A stretch of DNA of 42,035 nt from Bacteroidota bacterium (GCA_025963485.1 JAOQAO010000230.1:1-42035), one strand, 5' to 3'. Shown: positions 7,916 to 15,366, numbered from the stretch's first letter. The notes: generated by a model from the letters alone, not told the origin. Numbers and translations are program-made.

Positions 7916-8903
7916 TGTCAATGAGACTCCTTTTTTAGATAGCAGTCTTTTTACGGCATTGCCCGCAGGTGACAATGCCGAAATTTTATTTTTTGAATAC
8001 CGCAAGCTCGTGTTATTAAATATGCTTGGTTATTTGAAAAGCATTCAGAATGCACTGGATATTGACATATCTTTCATAATTAATAAGTACGAGATACTTG
8101 ACCCTCGCAAAAAATTTTCACCAGCCTTGTTTGAATTATTTTCCAAGTTGCCTATCGTCGCGAAACAAGGCGCTGTACCCGCAATCATAGATGTACTCCA
8201 TCGTTTAAATTGCCTAACAGAGCATGATATTTTTGATGCACAATGTAGGGTTTCGACAATTCTGACTGAAAATTGGGAAACAGAGTTTGTTTACAAGTTG
8301 CGTAATGAAGATATTCCATCAAAGAGTGGTAGCAAGATTCTAATATTGCCTATACTTACCCCGAACATAAGTACTTATTCGGAAATGCTCTCAGACTTAA
8401 AAGACGAGATAGCTGCCGTCGATAGTGGGTTTAACTCAGAGATAAGTGCATTTGTTACTCGATTGAAAATGTTTAACGGCAGAGCGCTCAAAGCATCCAC
8501 TTCTGCTTCAGTATTTGGAGCTATTTATTTAAATACCCCACCCCAAGATGAAAATGCACAGGCCTATTTTGCAGACCACATTATTCACGAAACTTCGCAT
8601 TTATGCTTGGATATATTGCTCGCATTTGACCGACTTATTCTGAATGATGAATCAGAAAAATTCGAAGCTCCTATACGAATAGATCCACGCCCTATGTTTG
8701 GCATCTTTCATGCAACTTTTGTACTCAGTAGAATGATACGATTATTCCAAAAAATAGCTAACAATAGAACTGAATATTTGGACAGGCTTGAGTTATTTAA
8801 GGCGCAATTTGATAAGGGTATCGACACTATTGAAAAGCACGCCCGGCTTACTGAAAATGGAGAAAGGGTAAAGGACTCATTTGCTAAAGTAATTAAGGCG
8901 TAA
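7899..8903 (+). CDS. aKG-HExxH-type peptide beta-hydroxylase-like protein
   Basis: The 334-aa protein carries H230-E-T-S-H234 followed by the segment APIRIDPRPMFGIFHATFVL (258-277), with DPRP at 262-265 and H271. HExxH followed about 28 residues later by DPRP and a downstream His is the hallmark I know from HExxH RiPP-associated proteins, now described as alpha-ketoglutarate/iron-dependent peptide beta-hydroxylases. The likely metal ligands are H230, H234 and H271 or a nearby residue. There is no signal peptide, so it acts in the cytoplasm. A GGAG at 7890-7893 supports the ATG at 7899. It ends a three-ORF overlapping cassette with the 306-aa protein and the 41-aa peptide. An unrelated HExxH metalloprotease is the main alternative, but the DPRP block argues against it. 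Confidence 0.72.
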   Translation: MKEKYNVNETPFLDSSLFTALPAGDNAEILFFEYRKLVLLNMLGYLKSIQNALDIDISFIINKYEILDPRKKFSPALFELFSKLPIVAKQGAVPAIIDVLHRLNCLTEHDIFDAQCRVSTILTENWETEFVYKLRNEDIPSKSGSKILILPILTPNISTYSEMLSDLKDEIAAVDSGFNSEISAFVTRLKMFNGRALKASTSASVFGAIYLNTPPQDENAQAYFADHIIHETSHLCLDILLAFDRLILNDESEKFEAPIRIDPRPMFGIFHATFVLSRMIRLFQKIANNRTEYLDRLELFKAQFDKGIDTIEKHARLTENGERVKDSFAKVIKA

Positions 8904-9048
8904 AGCGCGTTTCTTCATTGCGTGTTTTTAGTTTATTTCATTTTCCTGCCTATTGTACTCAGCGCATTATCTTCTGTACTTTTAATAAGCTGCAATCACT
9001 ATGGTAGATTTCTTATCTTTATGTTCATTCATTCACAACACCAAGTTT

Positions 9049-9069
9049 GCTTGTGCAATGCTTGTGCAA
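9049..9069. repeat. 10-bp tandem direct repeat next to tRNA-Gly
   Basis: GCTTGTGCAA occurs twice with starts 11 bp apart (9049-9058 and 9060-9069), about 50 bp outside the tRNA 3' end on the side of the mobile element. It may be an arm-type recombinase or excisionase site, but nothing proves that. Confidence 0.4.
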
Positions 9070-9071
9070 AT

Positions 9072-9106
9072 AGAAAAGCGACTAGATAGAAAATGTCTAA
9101 TCGCTT
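9072..9106 (-). terminator. Intrinsic terminator downstream of tRNA-Gly
   Basis: On the minus strand, AGCGATTAGA and TCTAGTCGCT form a 10-bp stem with one T-G wobble around a 9-nt loop, followed by TTTTCTA. It lies 12 nt after the tRNA 3' end, as expected for its terminator. Confidence 0.6.
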
Positions 9107-9117
9107 GATAATCTGAG

Positions 9118-9189
9118 AGCGGGAAACGGGTATCGAACCCGCGGCCTTCAGTTTGGGAAACTGATGCTCTACCACTGAGCTACTCCCGC
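9118..9189 (-). tRNA. tRNA-Gly (anticodon CCC)
   Basis: The minus strand folds into a cloverleaf: acceptor GCGGGAG pairs with TTCCCGC (one G-T pair), the D-arm has AGCTCAGTGGTAGAGC, the anticodon stem/loop is TCAGT-TTCCCAA-ACTGA with anticodon CCC, and the T-arm has GGTTCGATACC. CCA is not encoded. Its 3' end faces the mobile element to the left, making it the probable attachment site. Confidence 0.95.
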
Positions 9190-9203
9190 TTGTAGTTTAT
9201 TGT

Positions 9204-9770
9204 CTATTGTGTATTATACGTGGCACCGACTGAAATCTCAAGGAAATTGGTGAAAAAATAAATGCTGTCGGCCTGCCAGCTGCCCTGAGGTGGAAAGTAG
9301 ACCGCATTGACGACGGCTATGCCTGTAGTATCGCTTTGCACGACGAAAGTCAGCGGTTCATCAGCATGGTAACTGGTGATATTGGGATCAAAAGGTACGG
9401 ACTGAGCGGAGAATGTACTGATTGATGCCTCACGAAAAGCCAGTGTGTCCTTTAAATTATTGTCGTGAAAGAGGGTATTGAATCCGGAAGAGACCAACGC
9501 GTCTTCATAAGGGCAGACATGGCCAATGCCGATATTCAAATACATAGTACTCCTGCTGCTATTGGTAGCATAGCCAGAGACCTTAGTGATATCGCCGAAG
9601 TGCCGCGGAGTGAGGTAGTAAACAAATGAATCCGCATTGTTTATGTCAAATATGGCAACCCGGTTACTGCTATCATTGCAGCTTTTGCTTGTTTTGTTAT
9701 TTTCTTTGGAGCAGGATGCCATACAAAGAATAATAACTATGGTTGCGGTAATACAAGCGGCACTTTTCAT
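9204..9770 (-). CDS. Hypothetical lipoprotein
   Basis: A 188-aa protein with an N-terminal lipoprotein signal: hydrophobic residues 4-16 then MASC with the lipid-bearing cysteine at position 20, so it is anchored in the outer or cytoplasmic membrane. The mature part is strand-rich with no recognised domain. It is a single gene ending 14 bp from the tRNA-Gly 5' end, and the neighbouring SRPBCC-like gene reads the same way about 50 bp upstream. Confidence 0.75.
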   Translation of the reverse strand: MKSAACITATIVIILCMASCSKENNKTSKSCNDSSNRVAIFDINNADSFVYYLTPRHFGDITKVSGYATNSSRSTMYLNIGIGHVCPYEDALVSSGFNTLFHDNNLKDTLAFREASISTFSAQSVPFDPNITSYHADEPLTFVVQSDTTGIAVVNAVYFPPQGSWQADSIYFFTNFLEISVGATYNTQ

Positions 9771-9822
9771 AACTTTTGGTTTGGGTTACTTAAAGGTAAA
9801 ACTTGTTCTTAATCTGAGAAAA

Positions 9823-10362
9823 TTATTTTGGAGTACCGGCTTTTTGTGCTTTGATCGTATCGCCGAGGGCCTTTACCGCTTTGGCGAAATTCTTGGCAAT
9901 GAGTGTACCAGCGAGTGCTTCGATCCCTCTGATGACAAAGCCGGTCATGAACATCGACGATTTAGCTGTCTTTGCGATGGTGAATACGCCGCTATAAGTG
10001 ATCTTCGTATTTTTGCCTTTTGCTGCGTCTTCAAATTCTATGGTGCCGACGCAGGTGATATCTTCGACCTTGTAGTGTGTGATGATATTGAAGTGGCAGA
10101 CATGGTTTTCATTGTCCCAGGTAGCATCGTCGGTCCAAATGAGCATTTCGGGTTTGATAACGCCCTTGAGAAAAGAGGGGAGTGGCGGGTCAGACTTCCA
10201 GGTGCTGACCACGTGCAGGGATTTAGCTTTTTTGGTCCGCCTTTCTATCCTGACAAACTCGATGTCATCCTGCAGCATAGCTATATCCGGCAGGTAGTCA
10301 CGCATGGTCTCCCATGTGAGTGCCAGGGGGTATTTCAAGGTTTCAGAACACTTAAAGTCCAT
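9823..10362 (-). CDS. SRPBCC-fold (START-like) protein
   Basis: A 179-aa cytoplasmic protein. The N-terminus (TLKYPLALTWETMRDYLPDI) followed by alternating strands (SLHVVSTWKS, NHVCHFNIITHYKVE, ITYSGVFTIA) and a long C-terminal helix (about 150-172) fits the SRPBCC/polyketide-cyclase fold, which forms a hydrophobic ligand pocket. The segment resembles the DUF2505 group of this superfamily. The ligand is unknown. It lies between the lipoprotein gene and the ECF sigma gene, all on the minus strand. Confidence 0.65.
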   Translation of the reverse strand: MDFKCSETLKYPLALTWETMRDYLPDIAMLQDDIEFVRIERRTKKAKSLHVVSTWKSDPPLPSFLKGVIKPEMLIWTDDATWDNENHVCHFNIITHYKVEDITCVGTIEFEDAAKGKNTKITYSGVFTIAKTAKSSMFMTGFVIRGIEALAGTLIAKNFAKAVKALGDTIKAQKAGTPK

Positions 10363-10438
10363 TATTTATTTTTTGTCAGGATTGTTTTCTCCCTGCATAA
10401 ATAATAAAATAAATGACGGACGTGTGGTGAAAAGGATA

Positions 10439-10816
10439 TTACAATAACTGCAGGCGGGATAAGACCGCATTTACGATGCGGTCACAGCGTGTCAGGTGGA
10501 ATCCATAAACCTGGTCTTTCATATATCCATTGAGGTTGTCGCGCAGCATCACCTTAGCCCTGTTGAGCCGTACTTTTACATTGGGTTCCTCGAGGCTTAG
10601 TGCTTCGGAGGTTTCCTTTACGGACATTTCTTCGATCTCCCTCATGACAAAAACAAGCCGGTATTTTTCCGGCAATTGCGCTACTGCTTTTTCCAAAACA
10701 GCATTTAATTCCTTATTTACCAATTCCTGCGCGGGCGTAGACATACTTTTGTGATTTTCAAGTTGTGTTTCAGTTTCTGTTTTAAGCGTTGTTTTTTCTT
10801 TGCCTGTGCCATGCAC
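10439..10816 (-). CDS. ECF sigma factor, C-terminal half (sigma-4), frameshifted
   Basis: This frame encodes the promoter -35-binding region 4 of an ECF sigma factor: LEKAVAQLPEKYRLVFVMRE, then an HTH at SVKETSEALSLEEPNVKVRL and RAKVMLRDNL. It opens only at a GTG at 10814-10816 preceded by an in-frame stop, and has no region 2 of its own. It lies in the -1 frame relative to the N-terminal half (10717-11079) and overlaps it by 100 bp. Together the two halves make one normal-length ECF factor of about 200 residues. The likely shift point is the A6 run (T6 at 10792-10797 on the plus strand). It may be a real pseudogene, a base-calling error or programmed slippage. Confidence 0.8.
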   Translation of the reverse strand: MHGTGKEKTTLKTETETQLENHKSMSTPAQELVNKELNAVLEKAVAQLPEKYRLVFVMREIEEMSVKETSEALSLEEPNVKVRLNRAKVMLRDNLNGYMKDQVYGFHLTRCDRIVNAVLSRLQLL

Positions 10817-11079
10817 TCATTGAGCATTATTTTTGTAAGCCAGGTCCCGAAGGATGCCCGGTTTTGAAATTTATCCAGGTGCTCATATGCATTTATGTAT
10901 GCTGTCTGCATAGCATCTTCTGTCTCAGCATCACTGTTGAGTATAGACATACCGATGCGAAACAGCCTCTGGTTGTACCTGCGCATGAGCAGCTCAAAGA
11001 GCTTCTTTTCGCCCGCAAGTATTCTTTCGAGAATCGCCAGATCGGTTATCTCCCCGGGGTTTAAAGTCGTTGCATCCAT
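10717..11079 (-). CDS. ECF sigma factor, N-terminal half (sigma-2), frameshifted
   Basis: Sigma-70 region 2 of an ECF factor, which binds the RNA polymerase core and the -10 element: LLMRRYNQRLFRIGMSIL at about 30-48, the conserved acidic segment DAETEDAMQTAYINAYEHL, and FGTWLTKIMLNEC near 80-92. From about residue 95 the frame turns into basic filler (KKKQRLKQKLKHNLK) and stops at residue 120 without region 4, which continues in the -1 frame (10439-10816). A TGTAAC-N18-TCTAAT promoter lies 12-41 bp upstream of the ATG and matches one driving the divergent DoxX-like gene, suggesting autoregulation. No anti-sigma gene is next to it. Confidence 0.82.
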   Translation of the reverse strand: MDATTLNPGEITDLAILERILAGEKKLFELLMRRYNQRLFRIGMSILNSDAETEDAMQTAYINAYEHLDKFQNRASFGTWLTKIMLNECMAQAKKKQRLKQKLKHNLKITKVCLRPRRNW

Positions 11080-11090
11080 TCGTATACAGT

Positions 11091-11120
11091 ATTAGATAAA
11101 TAAATGCAGGAAAGGTTACA
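11091..11120 (-). promoter_or_regulatory. ECF-type promoter of the sigma factor gene
   Basis: On the minus strand TGTAAC (11115-11120) is followed after exactly 18 bp by TCTAAT (11091-11096). The same pair with the same spacing faces the other way at 11141-11170. The AAC core of the first box is typical of ECF -35 elements. The predicted start site leaves a leader of only about 5 nt before the ATG at 11079. Confidence 0.55.
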
Positions 11121-11140
11121 GAATTCACTGAAAGTTTTTT

Positions 11141-11170
11141 TGTAACCTTTTCCAAAAGGTGAACTCTAAT
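11141..11170 (+). promoter_or_regulatory. ECF-type promoter of the DoxX-like gene
   Basis: TGTAAC (11141-11146) and TCTAAT (11165-11170) are spaced by 18 bp, identical to the divergent sigma-gene promoter. A palindrome ACCTTTT-CC-AAAAGGT spans 11145-11160. The -10-like box overlaps the upstream ATG at 11169, so translation must start at the next ATG, 11190. Confidence 0.55.
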
Positions 11171-11189
11171 GTATATAAACCAAATAATC

Positions 11190-11564
11190 ATGGCAACCAT
11201 AAAACAACTGCAAACAACTCTCAGGATCACCTATGGCGTAGTGCCGATCGTGGCGGGGCTGGACAAATTTACCAACCTGCTGGCTAACTGGCCTGACTAC
11301 CTGGGCAACATGAAAGGGATGCTGCCCCTGGATGCATTGCTCTTTATGAAAATAGTCGGAGTGATCGAGATCGTGGCGGGTATTATCGTCTTGGCCCGGC
11401 CGCTGATCGGGGCATACATAGTGATGGCGTGGCTCACACTGATAGCTTTGCAGCTGCTGATCTTTACCCACTACTATGATGTGGCGGTACGCGACCTGGT
11501 CATGGCAGTAGGTGCATTCACCCTGGCGCAACTGACGCGCATCAACTCTGAAAACCACGCTTGA
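11190..11564 (+). CDS. DoxX-like membrane protein
   Basis: A 124-aa integral membrane protein. The segment LRITYGVVPIVAGLDKFTNL near the N-terminus and four hydrophobic helices (about 10-30, 45-70, 72-95, 98-115) match the DoxX/DoxD-like fold of small quinone-linked or redox-linked membrane proteins. I start at 11190 (MATIKQLQ) instead of 11169 because the -10-like box of its promoter overlaps the earlier ATG. It is divergent from the ECF sigma gene and shares its promoter type, so it is a probable target of that factor. The substrate is unknown. Confidence 0.75.
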   Translation: MATIKQLQTTLRITYGVVPIVAGLDKFTNLLANWPDYLGNMKGMLPLDALLFMKIVGVIEIVAGIIVLARPLIGAYIVMAWLTLIALQLLIFTHYYDVAVRDLVMAVGAFTLAQLTRINSENHA

Positions 11565-11741
11565 TGCCGAAATACGATTGTACAGACAGAGAGGCAGTCA
11601 GACCGGAGGAAATATTATCCGGCAGGTTTCTCAAAAAGGCAGCTCTACCTGCCGGGGAGCAGATTCGCATCATAGAACATCATTTCAGTCCGGAGTCTGT
11701 TGTTTTTGAAAAATAAAGTCACGCTTAATACAGGTAACCTT

Positions 11742-11912
11742 ATGATAAACCCAGATCTGATGCGCGATGAAAATAAATTTCTGAAGGGGAATCCCCTCAT
11801 ACACAGACTTGTGGCCATGTCATTCGTCATAGTGACAATGGCTGGCATAGCCTATCTGGTGATATGTATAGCGGTGGTCATAGTCAGGATGATCATCCAT
11901 TGGCTGACCTGA
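11742..11912 (+). CDS. Small single-pass membrane protein, hypothetical
   Basis: A 56-aa ORF from ATG 11742 (a TTG at 11700 would extend it by 14 residues). The N-terminal 25 residues are polar, and the rest is a long hydrophobic stretch ending in a charged IIHWLT tail. It ends 6 bp before the convergent porX stop. Support is limited to its composition and its fit in the gap. Confidence 0.4.
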   Translation: MINPDLMRDENKFLKGNPLIHRLVAMSFVIVTMAGIAYLVICIAVVIVRMIIHWLT

Positions 11913-11918
11913 GAACTT

Positions 11919-13478
11919 CTATTTACTGCTAAGCTTGACGACCGGCACGATCATCTCCTCGAGGGAGATACCTCCATGCTGGAAAGTATTCTTGAAGTAT
12001 GCTACAAAGTGATTGTAGTTATTGGGGTAGACGAGGTATTTATCTGTCTTGGCAAATATGTATGTGGAAGTCAGGTTTGATTTAGGCAGCATGATCTCCT
12101 CGGGATTGCGCACGGCGAAAACATCTTTCTCATCATACTGGAGATTGCGGCCTGTCTTGTACCTGATATTGGTCGTGGTCTGGCGATCACCGATACACTT
12201 GGATGGGTCTTTGACATTGACGGTGCCGTGGTCCGTAGTGATGAGTAGGTTGATGTCCTTGCCTGCAAGCTTTTTCAGCGCGGCGAAAAGCGGTGAGTGC
12301 TCAAACCATGACACCGACAATGAGCGATAAGCAGCTTCATCATTGGCCAGCTCTTTCAGCACTTCCATCTCTGTGCGGGCATGCGAGAGCATATCGACAA
12401 AGTTATATACGATCACGTTGAGGCGGTTATTCATATAGTTGAGGATATTCTCCTCGAGTAGCAGGCCGTCGCGGTGGTTGGTGATCTTGGTGTATTGCGT
12501 TTTGATCGGTTCGCGGAATGTTTTTTTGATCATGGCATCAAGAAATTCTGCCTCATACATATTCTTGCCGCCTTCATCATCATCATTGAGCCATTTGTCG
12601 GGGAAGTTCTTCTGTATATCGGCCGGCATCATCCCGCTGAATATCGCATTGCGACTATACTGTGTGGCAGTAGGGAGGATGGCGTAAAAGGTGTCCTCCT
12701 CGTCTACCCTGAAAAATGGTGTGATAAGGCTCTGGATGCTCCTCCATTGGTCGAAGCGGAGATTGTCAATGAGTATGACGAATGTAGGTTTAGGCTGCTT
12801 GATGAGGTCAAACACTTTGCTTTTGAAAAGTGTGTGGGACATGATGGGAGCATCTTTGCCGGGTTCGCTTTTGAGCCAGTTCCTGTAGTTCTTGATCACA
12901 AATTTATTGAACTCATTATTGGCTTCGCTTTTCTGCATTTCAAATACTTCGCTCATCTCAGCAGTCTTGGAGCGGTCGAGTTCGATCTCCCAATAGATAA
13001 GGTCTTTGTACAGATCGGCCCATTCCTGAAAGCTGAGATTGTCCTGTATACGGGTGAATAGCTGCTGGAATTTGCTGCGATAGTCGGAGACGGTCTTCTC
13101 GCTGACGAGTTCGGTCTTATTGATGATCTTTTTCAGCGTGGAGAGTATCTGCTGAGGCTTGACGGGCTTGATGAGGTAGTCGGCTATCTGCGATCCTATG
13201 GCGTCCTCCATGAGATTTTCTTCCTCATTTTTGGTGATCATCACGACGGGTATATTGCTGTTGTATTCCTTGATCATGGTGAGTGTCTGCAGGCCACTGA
13301 GGCCGGGCATAGACTCATCGAGAAAGACTACGTCTACAGCATTCTTATGCACGGTGTCGAGCGCGTCTTTGCCATTGGTGACGGTGATCACGTCGTATCC
13401 CTTGTCCTGGAGGAAGAGTATTTGCGGTTTCAAAAGGTCTATCTCGTCGTCGGCCCAGAGGATGGTAGTTTTAGCCAT
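11919..13478 (-). CDS. porX: PorX, T9SS response regulator with PglZ/alkaline phosphatase-like domain
   Basis: A 519-aa atypical response regulator needed for type IX secretion gene control. The receiver domain (1-120) has the acidic pocket D10-D11, phosphoacceptor D54 in VVFLDESMPG, T82 and K104 in YLIKPV. A helical linker follows, then an alkaline phosphatase-superfamily PglZ-type domain from about 200 to the end, with FVILIDNLRFDQWR and the metal-binding segment LLITTDHGTVNV. PorX works with the sensor PorY and the ECF factor SigP. Neither is in this window, and the nearby broken ECF gene is not known to be SigP. The length and domain order match the family. Three T9SS cargo genes follow within 15 kb. 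Confidence 0.93.
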   Translation of the reverse strand: MAKTTILWADDEIDLLKPQILFLQDKGYDVITVTNGKDALDTVHKNAVDVVFLDESMPGLSGLQTLTMIKEYNSNIPVVMITKNEEENLMEDAIGSQIADYLIKPVKPQQILSTLKKIINKTELVSEKTVSDYRSKFQQLFTRIQDNLSFQEWADLYKDLIYWEIELDRSKTAEMSEVFEMQKSEANNEFNKFVIKNYRNWLKSEPGKDAPIMSHTLFKSKVFDLIKQPKPTFVILIDNLRFDQWRSIQSLITPFFRVDEEDTFYAILPTATQYSRNAIFSGMMPADIQKNFPDKWLNDDDEGGKNMYEAEFLDAMIKKTFREPIKTQYTKITNHRDGLLLEENILNYMNNRLNVIVYNFVDMLSHARTEMEVLKELANDEAAYRSLSVSWFEHSPLFAALKKLAGKDINLLITTDHGTVNVKDPSKCIGDRQTTTNIRYKTGRNLQYDEKDVFAVRNPEEIMLPKSNLTSTYIFAKTDKYLVYPNNYNHFVAYFKNTFQHGGISLEEMIVPVVKLSSK

Positions 13479-13496
13479 GTGTAGTATTTAGTTAAT

Positions 13497-13528
13497 GGCC
13501 CCTAAATCCCCGAAGGGGACTAACAGCC
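13497..13528. repeat. Dispersed palindromic repeat, GGCCCC/CCCCGAAGGGG family
   Basis: GGCCCCTAAAT, then hairpin CCCC-GAA-GGGG, then a tail CTAACAGCC. Related copies are at 14238-14270 and 16567-16595 (the latter without the hairpin's right arm) and, inverted, at 22954-22983. Confidence 0.7.
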
Positions 13529-13594
13529 GGGTTATTGGTTGAAAATTTCGTGCCACACCGGTACAGGTATGTCCATACAGAACTGAAAAGTACG

Positions 13595-13629
13595 CAAAGT
13601 TATTATGGATGGGGGAAGAAATTAACAAA
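13595..13629 (-). promoter_or_regulatory. Probable promoter of porX
   Basis: On the minus strand TTTG (13626-13629) and TAACTTTG (13595-13602) are 23 bp apart, matching the Bacteroidota primary-sigma pattern TTTG-N17-23-TAnnTTTG. The start codon is about 117 bp downstream, with one GGCCCC-type repeat inside the leader. Confidence 0.4.
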
Positions 13630-13701
13630 TATTGAAGTTGTAATTGACAATGGATAATTGACAATTGATAATGCGAGGTCCCGGCTATTTCTACTATGGA
13701 C

Positions 13702-14112
13702 TTACTTTTTGATATAGAGTACTTTCTCCTGGGCTTCGAGATCGACGGATAGTTTGAGACCTGCGTCGTTGGTTTTGACGGCGATCTTCATCTGGCCGCC
13801 GGGGAGGAACTCACCTTTGGCGCTCCAATATTGAGTAGGCTGGCCATCGAGTTGCTGGGCAAAGGCGCTCTTGGTGCCAAAATGAGTGGAGTCTTTCATG
13901 ACGACGTAGAACATGAAATCCACATCCTTATTATGATAGAAGGCGATCTTGTTTGAATCTTTGGCAAGTGGTTTCAGGGTCCACTCTTTGATATCAGGTT
14001 TGTCGGCTTTGGCATATGCGCCGAAGTATTCGGGTTTTGGTTTCTGGACAGGTTTGTCTTTGCTGGCGTAGATTAATGACAGGGATAAGAGTGCAAGGAG
14101 GATGGACTTCAT
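13702..14112 (-). CDS. Exported hypothetical protein
   Basis: A 136-aa protein with an N-terminal signal peptide (hydrophobic 4-16, cleavage near ASKD). The mature part is Lys-rich and strand-rich with no recognised motif. It stands alone between repeats. Upstream of it is an A+T-rich spacer with a GGCCCC-type repeat, and downstream a short GACAATGGATAATT-type repeat (about 13643-13672). Confidence 0.7.
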   Translation of the reverse strand: MKSILLALLSLSLIYASKDKPVQKPKPEYFGAYAKADKPDIKEWTLKPLAKDSNKIAFYHNKDVDFMFYVVMKDSTHFGTKSAFAQQLDGQPTQYWSAKGEFLPGGQMKIAVKTNDAGLKLSVDLEAQEKVLYIKK

Positions 14113-14237
14113 GGTGTGGTTTTATCTTGTGTCGAAATTATTAATCTTTTTTGCGATAGGGAAAAAAGTTTTGAGTCAGCACAATAAGATCTACGTAAAT
14201 GCTACAACATTCAAAAGTGGCTATCTATGCTGCTGCG

Positions 14238-14270
14238 TGGCCCCCAAACCCCCTGAAGGGGGCTTTAATA
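14238..14270. repeat. Dispersed palindromic repeat, GGCCCC family
   Basis: TGGCCCCCAAA, hairpin CCCCCTGAAGGGGG and tail CTTTAATA. Same family as 13497-13528. Confidence 0.7.
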
Positions 14271-14366
14271 CATTGCTTCTGTCTCAGAAGATAGTGGTGG
14301 AAAAATAAAAGGAACTTCGTTTAGTTTTCATTTTTGAGGCTGGTTTGCTTTGTATATTTTCAGGGT

Positions 14367-14957
14367 ATGAAAAAAGTAACTGCTGTGAAGGATAATAAGG
14401 TGCGGTGTGCATGGTGTACATCGGATGAGGTATATATAGAGTACCACGACAAAGAGTGGGGTGTGTCGGTGCATGATGATCAGAAGCTGTTTGAGTTTAT
14501 CGTGCTGGAGAGTTTCCAGGCGGGGCTGAGCTGGCTGACGATCCTGAAAAAGCGGGAGAACTTCCGCAAGGCTTTTGCGGGGTTTGATATAAAGAAGGTG
14601 GCAAAATTTGATGAGAAGAAGGTGGCGTCGCTGATGCAGGATGAGGGGATCATACGCAATAGCCTGAAAATAAATGCGGCCATTAATAATGCGAAGCGGG
14701 TGCTGGAGGTACAGAAGGAGTTTGGTTCGTTTAATAAATATATATGGAGCTTCACGGGAGGGAAACCACTGGTCAATCATCCGAAGACGATGAGGGACCT
14801 GACACCGACCACCGATATATCCAAAGCGATGACGAAAGACCTGCTGAAGAGAGGTTTTAAATTTGTGGGTGGAACGATCTGCTATGCCTTCATGCAGGCT
14901 GTGGGGATAGTGGATGACCATACGATGGACTGCTGGAAGAAGAGCCGCAAGTCGTGA
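14367..14957 (+). CDS. tag: DNA-3-methyladenine glycosylase I
   Basis: Base-excision repair enzyme that removes 3-methyladenine from alkylated DNA. The 196-aa protein has the Tag zinc set: C14 and H27 near the N-terminus (spaced 13, as in E. coli C4/H17) and H185-x3-C189 near the end. E48 in LFEFIVLES aligns with the substrate-binding E38 of E. coli, followed by the conserved QAGLSW at 51-56. The start at 14367 is chosen because it gives the standard N-terminus; an earlier in-frame ATG at 14334 would add 11 residues without homologous character. A monocistronic gene. Confidence 0.95.
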   Translation: MKKVTAVKDNKVRCAWCTSDEVYIEYHDKEWGVSVHDDQKLFEFIVLESFQAGLSWLTILKKRENFRKAFAGFDIKKVAKFDEKKVASLMQDEGIIRNSLKINAAINNAKRVLEVQKEFGSFNKYIWSFTGGKPLVNHPKTMRDLTPTTDISKAMTKDLLKRGFKFVGGTICYAFMQAVGIVDDHTMDCWKKSRKS

Positions 14958-14991
14958 GCTGTGAGTCGCAAGTACAAAATCAATAGCTAAA

Positions 14992-15348
14992 TCATCTATC
15001 CGCCAGCTCCCATAAATAATGGGCGTACCGTTCATTGAGATCGGGGTTTTGCATGAGCATAAGTTTGAAGCCTTTCTTGCTCATGAGCCAGTCGGAGTGG
15101 ACAGCGCCCGTTTCTGTGTCAAAGACAAATATCTGCCTGAAGTGATCATCGAACCTGATGCCTGCATACCGGCACACCTCCATGCTTCGCTTGAGCATCA
15201 GGTCGAAACTATCTTCTGAGGTAACTCCTGCCAACGCCAGATGCCGCATGGAATAACAAAGCATAGAATGCCGTATTACTTCTTCAAACTCTGCAATGAC
15301 ATATGGACTCTGATCGACGGAGTAGGATACTATGTTTATTGTTGCCAT
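14992..15348 (-). CDS. Hypothetical protein
   Basis: A 118-aa cytoplasmic protein from the ATG at 15348 (MATINIVSYSV). The alternative start at 15372 adds eight residues that lie in a repeat-bearing spacer. It has alternating helices and strands, with a DTETGAVHSDWL segment near 80 and no recognised family. It is convergent with tag, with about 34 bp between the stops. Confidence 0.65.
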   Translation of the reverse strand: MATINIVSYSVDQSPYVIAEFEEVIRHSMLCYSMRHLALAGVTSEDSFDLMLKRSMEVCRYAGIRFDDHFRQIFVFDTETGAVHSDWLMSKKGFKLMLMQNPDLNERYAHYLWELADR

Positions 15349-15366
15349 AAAATGAGTTTTCAGTGA

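Noticed and set aside
10439-11079. Two separate sigma-like genes
   Set aside because: The halves carry complementary regions 2 and 4 of one factor and overlap by 100 bp in adjacent frames; one frameshifted gene explains them.
11169-11189. Upstream start for the DoxX-like gene
   Set aside because: The ATG at 11169 overlaps the predicted -10 box, so the transcript should begin after it.
14328-15035. 235-codon minus-strand frame over tag
   Set aside because: Antisense to a well-supported Tag glycosylase with all its zinc ligands; the translation has no domain character.
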